A DNA stretch of 64,000 bases from Enterobacter chuandaensis (GTDB taxonomy: Bacteria > Pseudomonadota > Gammaproteobacteria > Enterobacterales > Enterobacteriaceae): contig NZ_QZCS01000004.1 in assembly GCF_003594915.1 (NCBI RefSeq), forward strand, positions 310,001 through 374,000, written 5' to 3'. Made by a program: the position numbers and the translations under genes. Positions 55,976 through 64,000 of this stretch are shown here, piece after piece. The notes beneath the pieces are model-generated. The model made no database searches. It saw nothing but the letters and a program-made list of their open reading frames with translations, and was not told the DNA's origin. Numbering within the stretch: the first letter of the stretch is position 1; each line of letters opens with the position of its first letter.

Positions 55976-57028
55976 TTAAAAAGTGACGCCCATTTTGATA
56001 CTGAGTTCCGGGTGCTGATCGACATACGTCATATAGCTTTCCGGGCTGGTGGCGAAGGTCACGACCGGGTCGATCAGATCTTCACAGTTCAGATAACCGT
56101 TCATCAGCAATTCCCAGCAGGTCTCTTCGATACGCTTGCGGCTCCAGCGCGGGTAGTCCGGGTTGGGTTCGCTGCAGGCGCGGGAGAAGACAATCTTCGC
56201 GTTGTTGAAATGCGCTTCGCGGCCAAGGTTGAAGCCCGCCGCAAACGGTTTGGCAAAAGCCACGTAGGAGATGGTTCCGCCGTAGGCGAGCCCGCGCAGA
56301 GCAGACTGCAGCGCATCGGCAAAACCGCTGGTTTCGATGATCACGTCCGCGCCCTGCTTGCCGGTCAGCTTCTTAATTTCCAGGCCAACGTCGGTACCGA
56401 TTGGGTTCAGGCAGTGATCGGCACCGTGACGGCGCGCGATCTCGCAGCGGTGTTCAATAGGATCGACGCCGATTACGACTGACGCTCCGGCTTTTTTCGC
56501 CAGTTGGATGGCAATCTGACCAATCGCGCCCAGACCCACAACCACAACGAAATCCCCTACGCGAACGTTGGCATCACGCACGCCGCTCATGGCGAATTGC
56601 GCCGGATCGTAGCAAACGGCGTTTTTCCAGGACGCGCCCTGCGGCATTTTGCGCAGCTTATAGTTATTAACCGCGTTAACGATCACCGTCTCCTGCAGCG
56701 GACCGTAGCAGCAGACGCTGTCGCCGACCTGGTATTCCGTCACGTCTGCGCCACATTCAACAATGTCGCCAACGATCATGTTGCCCAGCTGGAATTTACC
56801 GAATTCGATACCGCGCGCTGCGCCCTCTTCACGCGGGGTGAACATCTGCCACTCCGTGTTGAACTCTTCATCAATAAACGGGCTTGCCGCGCGGAAATCC
56901 ACGACTTCGGTGCCGTGCTTCGGTGCGCCAAAGCGGGCGCGAATTTTCACTTCATGTGCTTCAACAGCACGATCTTCATATTCCACCAGCGCCGCTACGC
57001 GTGGCGCTGTCGCAACTAACTTCTTCAT
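55976..57028 (-). CDS. ycjQ: Guloside 3-dehydrogenase YcjQ (medium-chain dehydrogenase)
   Basis: 350 residues. Zinc-type MDR protein: GAPKHGTEVVDFRAASPF, NMIVGDIVECGADVTEYQVG, cofactor site VVGLGAIGQIAIQLAKKAG with VIGVDPIEHR. The E. coli protein reduces 3-keto-gulosides with NADH, closing the YcjS-R-Q route. 17 bases from ycjR. Confidence 0.92.
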   Translation of the reverse strand: MKKLVATAPRVAALVEYEDRAVEAHEVKIRARFGAPKHGTEVVDFRAASPFIDEEFNTEWQMFTPREEGAARGIEFGKFQLGNMIVGDIVECGADVTEYQVGDSVCCYGPLQETVIVNAVNNYKLRKMPQGASWKNAVCYDPAQFAMSGVRDANVRVGDFVVVVGLGAIGQIAIQLAKKAGASVVIGVDPIEHRCEIARRHGADHCLNPIGTDVGLEIKKLTGKQGADVIIETSGFADALQSALRGLAYGGTISYVAFAKPFAAGFNLGREAHFNNAKIVFSRACSEPNPDYPRWSRKRIEETCWELLMNGYLNCEDLIDPVVTFATSPESYMTYVDQHPELSIKMGVTF

Positions 57029-57057
57029 AACTTGCTCCTGATAAAAAATTGGCCGCC

Positions 57058-57900
57058 TTAGCCCTTGACGCCACCGGCGGTCAAACCACTTTTAATAAAA
57101 CGTTCAGAGAGTGCGTACATGATGACCACCGGAAGCGCCGTCACCAGTGATGCCGCCATCATGCGACCCCAGATATAATCTGGCGTGCTAAAGAGCGTGT
57201 TCAGCCCGACCGGCAAGGTAAAGTTGCTGGCACTGGACAGGAAAATGGAGGCAAACAGGTAGTCGTTCCACGCCACCATGAAGCAGTAAACAAACACCGA
57301 CACGAGACCGGAAATCGCCAGCGGCACGGTAATACGGAAGATGATTTGCAGACGGTTCAGACCATCCATCATCGCCGCCTCTTCTATTTCGTCCGGAATG
57401 GTGTCGAAATAGCTGCGCAGCATGAATACCGCCGTCGGCAGCGTCTGGGTCACCATGGTGATGATCAGCGCCATTTCGGTGTCATAAATGCCGAGCGCGG
57501 TGATGATTTTGAACAGCGGTACCACCAGCAAAATCCCGGAGAACATATAGACGGTATAGAAGCTCGCGTTGATCGTCGTGCGTCCTTTAAAACGCAGTTT
57601 GGACAACGCATAAGCGCCCAGCGTACCGAGAAACACCGCAATGACCGACGACGTCAGCGACACCACCATGCTGTTGCGGAAGTAGTCCACAAACGGGAAG
57701 ATCAGCGGGTTAAAGATGTCGACGTAATGCTGAAACGTCCATGCCTGCGGCAGAATCGTCGGGTTCAGCGATATCGCCTCTTTCGCGCTTTTGAACGACG
57801 TCATCAGCATCACGAAGAACGGGAACAGCGTGATAATCAGAAATACCGCCAGCCCGAGATAAAAACCAATACGGCCCAGCATGCGTTTATTTGTTGCCAT
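57058..57900 (-). CDS. ycjP: ABC sugar permease YcjP
   Basis: 280 residues. MalG-type inner-membrane permease with six helices; EAA loop EEAAMMDGLNRLQ contacts the ATPase. Overlaps the 3' end of ycjO by 14 bases. Partner of YcjO, YcjN and YcjV in a CUT1-type importer. Confidence 0.94.
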   Translation of the reverse strand: MATNKRMLGRIGFYLGLAVFLIITLFPFFVMLMTSFKSAKEAISLNPTILPQAWTFQHYVDIFNPLIFPFVDYFRNSMVVSLTSSVIAVFLGTLGAYALSKLRFKGRTTINASFYTVYMFSGILLVVPLFKIITALGIYDTEMALIITMVTQTLPTAVFMLRSYFDTIPDEIEEAAMMDGLNRLQIIFRITVPLAISGLVSVFVYCFMVAWNDYLFASIFLSSASNFTLPVGLNTLFSTPDYIWGRMMAASLVTALPVVIMYALSERFIKSGLTAGGVKG

Positions 57901-58768
57901 TGAGGTTTACCCTTTTTCTGGTCAGCAGGATCACAGCAAAGATGATCACGAACAGCACCACAGAGATTGCCGCCGCTTTGCCCAAATCGTTGAAAGCAAA
58001 CGCGGTTTTGTAGAGATAGACGCCCAAAATATCGACCTTGGTGGTCAGCAGGTAGACATCCGCAAACATGTAGAACATCCAGATGGTTCGCAGCGTCACC
58101 ACCGTTGCCAGCACCGGCATGACGGCAGGCAACGTGACGATACGAAAACGCTGCCAGGCGTTGGCTCCGTCCATCTCTGCCGCTTCGTACAACGATTTAT
58201 CAATGGTCTGTAAAATCGCCAGGAATGAGATAAAGGCATACGGGAAGTAGCGCCAGATGGCGAACAGCACCACCAGCACAAAACTGCTGCCAGGGTTGTC
58301 GAACCACAGCGGTGCCTGGTCATAAAGATGCAGCAGATCGACGCCCAGATAGTTCACAATCCCGTAGCCGTTGTTGAACATGTATTTCCAGGCAAACACC
58401 AGGGAAATAGACGGCGTTACATAGGATAAAATCACCAGCGAACGCGCCGTTTTCCGCAGACGGAACTCACGGTTAAAGAAGATGGCGACGGCAAGCCCCA
58501 GCCCGGTACTGCCGAGCACGACCAGCGCCGTATACCAGAACGTCATCCACAGCGAGTGCCAGAACGCAGCATCCCCAAGAATGCGGATGTAGTTATCCAG
58601 GCCGACGAACACCGCATCAATACGCGGGTTAAGCGGCAGACGTAAGAAACTGATTTCAATATTGGAAATCATTGGCCAGGCCACCAGGCCCCCCAGCAAA
58701 ATCAGGCTGGGGGCCAACAGCAGCATGGCGAAAGGCATATCTGAACGACCAGAAAACAACGTCTTCAT
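57887..58768 (-). CDS. ycjO: ABC sugar permease YcjO
   Basis: 293 residues, the E. coli length. MalF-type permease with six helices; EAA loop EAAEMDGANAWQRF. Start MKTLFSGRSDMPFAM corresponds to the E. coli start. Lies 22 bases after ycjN; same operon. Confidence 0.94.
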   Translation of the reverse strand: MKTLFSGRSDMPFAMLLLAPSLILLGGLVAWPMISNIEISFLRLPLNPRIDAVFVGLDNYIRILGDAAFWHSLWMTFWYTALVVLGSTGLGLAVAIFFNREFRLRKTARSLVILSYVTPSISLVFAWKYMFNNGYGIVNYLGVDLLHLYDQAPLWFDNPGSSFVLVVLFAIWRYFPYAFISFLAILQTIDKSLYEAAEMDGANAWQRFRIVTLPAVMPVLATVVTLRTIWMFYMFADVYLLTTKVDILGVYLYKTAFAFNDLGKAAAISVVLFVIIFAVILLTRKRVNLNGNK

Positions 58769-58790
58769 AATTTCCTTCCGCAGAGCGCTC

Positions 58791-60083
58791 CTATCGTTGT
58801 GAAATCAGGTCAGTCAGTCGCTTCTGGCTATTGCTAAGCGTGGCGCTGAGATCTTGTTTACCCACCGTGACGTTATGCACCATGGAGCTGATAATGCCGG
58901 ACCCTGTTACATCGCCCATGCGCGTGAAGTTTTTATCCCCTACCGCACCAAATACCTGCACGTTCGGGAACTGGGCGATCAGCTCGTAAGGCAGCTGGCC
59001 AAACGCTTTAATCACGTCGTTGTTTTTCCAGGTATCCGTACCCACCACCAGCTTGTTCACCGGCAGCGCCGCGCCTGGCGACATCATGACCCAGTCGGTT
59101 GCGTTTTGAGCTTGCTCCATCCAGGTGACAAACTTTTCAGCCGCCTGAGTTTCATCGTCAGTTTGACCGGTGGTGATCGTCAGGGAGGTAACCATGCCGT
59201 AAACGGCAGAGGATTTTTCTGTCGGAACGACAAAGCCAAGGTTGGCTGGGTTCCCGTCCTGGAATACCGCTGGCAGGATGTAGGTGGAATAGACGGCCAT
59301 CGGTGCAGAACCGTTCATGAAGGCATCTTTGATCTCCATGACGTCGTTCGAGCCCGGCATGGTGGTCGCGGCCAGCGCTTTATAGAGCGTCAGCGCTTTC
59401 GCCATTTCAGGGGTATCAATTTCAACGTTCCCGTTGGCGTCAAAAACGTTCGCGCCGCCGGACAGCGCAAACTGGGAGAATGCCTGCTCGGTCATCACGC
59501 TTTCTGCGGTAGGTAGCGCAATACCGTAATGTTTATTGGCCGGGTCGCTCAGTTTCTGACTGGCGTTAAGCAGTTGTTCCCAGTTATGCGGTTCCTCAAT
59601 GCCCGCAGCGGCAAGCACATCTTTGTGATACCAGACGCCGGACAGCCAGGCACTCATTGGTACTCCCGTCCAGGCGGTGCCGTCTTCTGTGCGCACCACG
59701 CGCAGGATCCCGTCATAGAAGGTATTTTCGCCTACCGCTTTAATGACCTCGCCGATTGCGTTGCGATCCAGCAGTTGCTCTTTGTCCATGACTTTCGCGT
59801 AATCATGGCTGATTTCAATCACCTCAGGCAGCGCGCCCGTCCTGGCGAGCGTAATCACTTTGGTGTTGTAGGCATCCTCTTCTACCGGCACCTGCTTCAC
59901 GGTGATGCCAGGGTTCTCTTTCTCGAATTTTTCGATCAGTTTCGTAATAACTGCCTGACGCTCCTGCTCTACCGATGAGTGCATAAACTCGATGGTGACA
60001 GTAGAAGGTTTGTCATCCTTACAGCCTGATAACAGGGCGCACGAAACCAGTGCTGATAACAGCACAATTTTGGGCATTTTCAT
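58791..60083 (-). CDS. ycjN: ABC sugar-binding lipoprotein YcjN
   Basis: 430 residues. SBP family 1 solute-binding protein with a lipoprotein signal: MKMPKIVLLSALVSCALLSG then Cys21 (LLSGC lipobox). SBP_bac_1 pattern ITVKQVPVEEDAYNTKVITL, WLSGVWYHKDVLAAAGIEEP, DAFMNGSAPMAVYSTYIL. Captures the glucoside for YcjOP. AAGGA lies 8 bases before the first ATG. Confidence 0.94.
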   Translation of the reverse strand: MKMPKIVLLSALVSCALLSGCKDDKPSTVTIEFMHSSVEQERQAVITKLIEKFEKENPGITVKQVPVEEDAYNTKVITLARTGALPEVIEISHDYAKVMDKEQLLDRNAIGEVIKAVGENTFYDGILRVVRTEDGTAWTGVPMSAWLSGVWYHKDVLAAAGIEEPHNWEQLLNASQKLSDPANKHYGIALPTAESVMTEQAFSQFALSGGANVFDANGNVEIDTPEMAKALTLYKALAATTMPGSNDVMEIKDAFMNGSAPMAVYSTYILPAVFQDGNPANLGFVVPTEKSSAVYGMVTSLTITTGQTDDETQAAEKFVTWMEQAQNATDWVMMSPGAALPVNKLVVGTDTWKNNDVIKAFGQLPYELIAQFPNVQVFGAVGDKNFTRMGDVTGSGIISSMVHNVTVGKQDLSATLSNSQKRLTDLISQR

Positions 60084-60096
60084 TTCAGGGTCCTTT

Positions 60097-61794
60097 TTAG
60101 TTTTCTTTAATCCACATAACCTGCCATGGATTGAGGGTCAGTTCCTTACCGCTAACAGCTTGTCCTGATAGCAATTCCGTACCGTTTAGCGTTTCTTCAT
60201 TAACGGTATGAACGTTATTACTAAAATTAAACAGCGCTGTAATTCTCTCGCCATTTTCCGCCACGCGAATAATTTTAAGAATTTGTTCATCCAGGGATTC
60301 AAATAATGCCTGACTATCAGGATGGAATGCACGTTCCCCGCGACGGACCGCAACAAGCTCGCTTAAGCGAGAATAAATTTTATGACGAATACTATTCGTA
60401 GTATTGAGTTCCTGGTCAACCTGACCGGCAGTGTATTTCTTCCGGTTTATTGCGCGGTTATATCCAAGACGCTCGACGCCTTCGTAATCGTTACGGGAAC
60501 CAAGAATGCTTTGAATATAAATAGCTGGAACACCAGGAAAACTTAACAGTACGGCATGCGCCAGAATAAATCGCGCAATGCGTTCATCATCCGAACTGTT
60601 TTGCGAACTTAACGCGTCCAGATAGGTCACGTTAATTTCGTAAGGGCTGCGCGTTCCGTCAGGGTTATTTTTCCAGTTGACCAGCGCACCTTCCTGCTGA
60701 AGTTTTTCGACCAGTGAAAGGATTTCTGATTCCGGAAGAATGCCGCGTAGCGGATTCAGACCGATACCGTCGTGAGAGGCCAGGAAGTTGAACCAGGTCG
60801 TTTTTGTCGAAGGCAGCGCCAGCGACCCTGCCCACTGGCAGAGGGCGTTGACATCCTGACGGTGAACAGCATGCAGCACCAGCGGCGGTAAGGAGAACTG
60901 ATAGACCATCTGGGCTTCGTTTTCACCGTCACCGAAGTAGGAGATATTGTCTTTGTGCGGGACATTCGTCTCGGTAATGATCACCGTTCCCGGCGCCACG
61001 AGTTCAGTAATCGCGCGGAAAAGCTGAATAAGGCAATGCGTCTGTTCCAGATGGATGCAGCTTGTTCCTGGGATTTTCCACATAAACCCGACGGCATCCA
61101 GACGGATATAACGCGCCCCTTCCGCAAGGTAATGAAGCAGGACGTCAACCATCGCAATCAGCACCTGAGGTGAGGCGAAGTTGAGATCGATCTGATCATC
61201 ACTGAAGGTGGTCCACAGATGACGTACGCTGCCGTCATGCAGTGTAAAAGGCGTCAGCAGTGGTAATGCGCGAGGACGCGTTACTGCCGATAAATCAGTT
61301 TCAGGATCGACTGAAATAAAGAAATCTTCGTAGCCCGGTTTCTGCGCCAGATAATTAGCAAACCATTCACTTTTTGCTGACATATGGTTGCACACAAAAT
61401 CAAACATTAAGCTGGCAGACTGTTTTAATTCAGCCACATCTCGCCAGGTTCCGGTTTCGGGCGCAACAGCGTGGTAATCAATAACGGAAAAGCCGTCATC
61501 AGATGACCACGGATAAAAAGGCAAAAGGTGGACATGGGAAAACGTACGCGCAAGCCACTCATTATAAAAACGGGTAAATACCGGCAGGGCTTTCTCCCCT
61601 TTCGCGGAGAACTGATCGGCATAGGTGATCAGGACAACATCTTTTTCATCCCATCCTGTTTTACGTTTTTCTGTAATATCAACGGCGGCTTGTTCGAGCT
61701 TTGTTAATAATACTTTAAAATGTGCTTCAGAAAATGATTCACCGTAAATATGATTGATAAGATTTTTAATTTTTGCGTTCACATTATTTTCCAT
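60097..61794 (-). CDS. ycjM: Glucosylglycerate phosphorylase-type GH13 enzyme YcjM
   Basis: 565 residues (E. coli about 559). GH13 subfamily 18, the sucrose-phosphorylase-like retaining phosphorylases: HLLPFYPWSSDDGFSVIDYH, FDFVCNHMSAKSEWF, nucleophile Asp in YIRLDAVGFMWK, acid/base Glu in VIITETNVPHKDN, and FLASHDGIGLNPLRG. Releases alpha-glucose 1-phosphate. First gene of the ycjMNOPQRST-pgmB-ycjV operon; a putative YcjW operator overlaps its start codon. Confidence 0.93.
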   Translation of the reverse strand: MENNVNAKIKNLINHIYGESFSEAHFKVLLTKLEQAAVDITEKRKTGWDEKDVVLITYADQFSAKGEKALPVFTRFYNEWLARTFSHVHLLPFYPWSSDDGFSVIDYHAVAPETGTWRDVAELKQSASLMFDFVCNHMSAKSEWFANYLAQKPGYEDFFISVDPETDLSAVTRPRALPLLTPFTLHDGSVRHLWTTFSDDQIDLNFASPQVLIAMVDVLLHYLAEGARYIRLDAVGFMWKIPGTSCIHLEQTHCLIQLFRAITELVAPGTVIITETNVPHKDNISYFGDGENEAQMVYQFSLPPLVLHAVHRQDVNALCQWAGSLALPSTKTTWFNFLASHDGIGLNPLRGILPESEILSLVEKLQQEGALVNWKNNPDGTRSPYEINVTYLDALSSQNSSDDERIARFILAHAVLLSFPGVPAIYIQSILGSRNDYEGVERLGYNRAINRKKYTAGQVDQELNTTNSIRHKIYSRLSELVAVRRGERAFHPDSQALFESLDEQILKIIRVAENGERITALFNFSNNVHTVNEETLNGTELLSGQAVSGKELTLNPWQVMWIKEN

Positions 61795-61807
61795 GGTAGC
61801 GGTCCCA
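61794..61807. promoter_or_regulatory. Putative YcjW operator at the ycjM start
   Basis: tggtagcggtccca, identical to 51850-51863. Its left base is the A of the ycjM start codon on the minus strand, so a bound repressor would block the operon's first gene. Confidence 0.6.
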
Positions 61808-61931
61808 CGACGGGCAATCTACTCTCCTGAAAAATATCTGTCAACGGAACGGGAGGCTGAAAAAGACAATTGCAAAGCAGCTCTGTGCAGTAATGTGAGC
61901 TGCCGCAAAAAAAGTGAGGTAACAGGCGAAA

Positions 61932-61978
61932 AAACGGGAATGGCCGTTAGCCCCTCTCAGGAGGAGAAAGGGCTAACG
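61932..61978 (-). terminator. Terminator after pspD
   Basis: 9-bp stem CGTTAGCCC/GGGCTAACG with a 16-base loop just after the pspD stop on the minus strand, with a six-U run about 10 bases further. Separates the psp operon from ycjM. Confidence 0.65.
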
Positions 61979-61988
61979 CGAGCGAGAT

Positions 61989-62213
61989 TTACCGGGATAA
62001 ATAGCGGCGTGACAGCCGTTTCGCCGCTTTCTGCAGCAGAGGTTCGAGCGCCACGGCCAGCAACATTCTGATCGGTTTGCGGGCAACAGATTTGATCGCC
62101 CAACCCGCCACACCTGCCGGGCCGTAACGTAACGCCGTCATCAGAACCAGTTTACCTGCGATTTTCAGGCCGGGTTTTACCTTCTGACCGGCCTGTTGCC
62201 AGTTTTGTTTCAT
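61989..62213 (-). CDS. pspD: Phage-shock protein D
   Basis: 74 residues. Peripheral membrane protein of the psp operon: basic N-terminus ([20 protein letters not shown]), hydrophobic middle and basic C-terminus ([17 protein letters not shown]). Last gene of the operon here; pspE, which follows in E. coli, is absent. 12 bases from pspC. Confidence 0.9.
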   Translation of the reverse strand: MKQNWQQAGQKVKPGLKIAGKLVLMTALRYGPAGVAGWAIKSVARKPIRMLLAVALEPLLQKAAKRLSRRYLSR

Positions 62214-62225
62214 GTATTTTCTCTC

Positions 62226-62585
62226 TTAAAGCTGACGAAAACGACTTCTCAGCGTAAAGGTATCGGAGGTGACATAACGCTCCATCTCACGTAACCGCTT
62301 CTCCCCGGCAGCCAGCTGATCGTCCACCGCATTGAGAAGATCGTTACTGGTAGGGGCGCTTTCTGCGGCCAGCTCACCTTCCGGCATTGGGTCAAGGACA
62401 AACGACAGCACGATGTAGGCGACGAAGGTGATAAACGCCAGACCGAAGAATATCGACAGCACAGTGACCACACGCACCAGTTTTACCGGAACGTCAAGAT
62501 AATGGGCCAGCCCGGCACAGACACCACGCACCATGCCCTGCTGCGGAATTCGCCACAATTTTTTGTTCAGATTCAGTCCCGACAT
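62226..62585 (-). CDS. pspC: Phage-shock protein C (membrane sensor)
   Basis: 119 residues. PspC domain: KLWRIPQQGMVRGVCAGLAH then membrane helix (VTVLSIFFGLAFITFVAYIV) and a C-terminal leucine-zipper-like part. With PspB senses inner-membrane stress and releases PspF from PspA. The start overlaps the pspB stop by 1 base (TAATG). Confidence 0.95.
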   Translation of the reverse strand: MSGLNLNKKLWRIPQQGMVRGVCAGLAHYLDVPVKLVRVVTVLSIFFGLAFITFVAYIVLSFVLDPMPEGELAAESAPTSNDLLNAVDDQLAAGEKRLREMERYVTSDTFTLRSRFRQL

Positions 62586-62809
62586 TAACGGTCCCTCCAG
62601 TTTGGATGTTCTGCATCCAGGATTGCTTCCAGCGCCTGAATGCGGTCGCGCATCTTGTTTGCCTGTTCGGTAAGCTGGGCCAGACGTTGTTGTTCACTCT
62701 GGGATAAATCGTTCCCTGAAGAACGGTTGCTGTAGTGAAGCCATAGCCAAATCGGCAAAACAAACAGCACGAAAATCGTCAGGGGAATGGCCAGAAAAAG
62801 CGCGCTCAT
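62585..62809 (-). CDS. pspB: Phage-shock protein B
   Basis: 74 residues from the ATG at 62809 (MSALFLAIPLTIFVLF). One N-terminal membrane helix and a coiled coil (LAQLTEQANKMRDRIQALEA). Partner of PspC. Earlier in-frame codons upstream are not part of the family. Confidence 0.94.
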   Translation of the reverse strand: MSALFLAIPLTIFVLFVLPIWLWLHYSNRSSGNDLSQSEQQRLAQLTEQANKMRDRIQALEAILDAEHPNWRDR

Positions 62810-62862
62810 GTGTACTCCTTGTCTTAGGATGCTTAGCGGCACGCTCAGGTGCCGCAGCTTTA

Positions 62863-63552
<690 letters not shown>

Positions 63553-63582
63553 TTATCGGGCTATGCCCTGCTGTATCGATAA

Positions 63583-63599
63583 TACAATTCCCGTGCCAG
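63583..63599 (-). promoter_or_regulatory. Sigma-54 promoter of the psp operon
   Basis: CTGGCACGGGAATTGTA on the minus strand: -24 GG and -12 TTGT elements with correct spacing, about 50 bases before pspA. The AT-rich 63600-63660 region should hold the PspF activator sites. Confidence 0.85.
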
Positions 63600-63697
63600 T
63601 TTTATATCTTATTGATTTTATTCAGCGTGATTGATTTTTACTCATCACAGAACTATGCTAACCTGGTGAATATCGCTAAGGAGTGGTTAATTTCATC

Positions 63698-64000
63698 ATG
63701 GCTGGATACAAAGACAATTTACTCGGTGAAGCAAACAGCTTTCTTGAGGTGCTCGAACAGGTCTCTCGCCTCGCTCCGCTCAACAAACCGGTGCTGATAA
63801 TCGGCGAGCGCGGTACGGGTAAGGAATTGATTGCTAACCGTCTGCATTATTTATCCGGACGCTGGGACGGCCCCTTTATTTCGCTGAACTGTGCGGCGCT
63901 GAATGAAAACCTGCTCGACACCGAGCTGTTCGGCCACGAAGCGGGCGCGTTTACTGGCGCTCAGAAACGCCACCCGGGGCGGTTTGAGCGCGCCGACGGC
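63698..64000 (+). CDS. pspF: Psp operon activator PspF, 5' part
   Basis: First 101 codons, running off the window. Sigma-54 enhancer-binding protein without a receiver domain: Walker A IIGERGTGKELIA and the sigma-54 contact loop GAFTGA are visible. AAGGAG lies 14 bases before the ATG. Divergent from pspA, which it activates. Confidence 0.95.
   Translation, partial: MAGYKDNLLGEANSFLEVLEQVSRLAPLNKPVLIIGERGTGKELIANRLHYLSGRWDGPFISLNCAALNENLLDTELFGHEAGAFTGAQKRHPGRFERADG

Overview
The window is chromosomal DNA from an enteric bacterium (Enterobacteriaceae), most likely Enterobacter or a close relative. This rests on gene-by-gene resemblance, from memory, to the E. coli ompN to pspF interval (ttcA, dbpA, fnrS, zntB, dgcM, mppA, mpaA, ycjG, tpx, tyrR, ycjFX, ycjW, ompG, ycjV to ycjM, pspDCBA, pspF). 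No rRNA, tRNA, CRISPR array or intact insertion sequence was recognised.

Layout. (1) 1-3.65 kb: 3' end of an OmpC/OmpN-type porin, then small genes (a 25-codon ORF with its own terminator, a GFA-fold protein, a DUF1294 membrane protein and several hypotheticals). (2) 3.69-24.95 kb: a decayed prophage region at the 5' end of ttcA, the site used by Rac in E. coli. A 42-bp direct repeat at 4708 and 24906, covering the first ttcA codons, bounds a 20.2-kb element with intact int and xis genes next to ttcA. A second, more decayed lysis/integrase remnant lies outside the left repeat, so two related elements appear to have used the site in tandem. Phage morphogenesis genes survive only as a collage (small terminase, tape measure, M, L, K, J) with deletions, frameshifts and stops, followed by a umuC fragment. 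RecT, DUF4060, Xis and Int remain intact. Between the phage debris sit AT-rich or foreign-looking cargo genes: a TIR protein with beta-rich C-terminal domains, a second TIR-like protein paired with a membrane protein, a 1180-residue protein with a nuclease-like N-terminus, and a two-gene soluble/membrane module. This looks like a defence island and is the best candidate for undescribed biology.

(3) 24.9-34.3 kb: ttcA, dbpA, the anaerobic small RNA FnrS with an FNR site, zntB, then a signalling block (chemoreceptor without a periplasmic domain, MHYT-GGDEF-EAL protein, dgcM). (4) 34.3-38.1 kb: accessory LysR/NmrA and AraC/SDR pairs, where E. coli carries smrA, ogt, fnr and uspE. (5) 38.2-47.9 kb: murein peptide recycling (mppA, mpaA, ycjG), tpx, a periplasmic mutarotase-like protein, tyrR with its operator, and ycjXF. 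(6) 48-61.8 kb: the ycj glucoside locus: LacI-type YcjW, OmpG porin, ABC transporter (YcjNOP with an intact YcjV ATPase), phosphorylases YcjM and YcjT, PgmB and the YcjSRQ oxidation/epimerisation route. An identical 14-bp near-palindrome before ycjM and before pgmB is a likely YcjW operator. (7) 62-64 kb: pspABCD (no pspE), a sigma-54 promoter and the start of divergent pspF.
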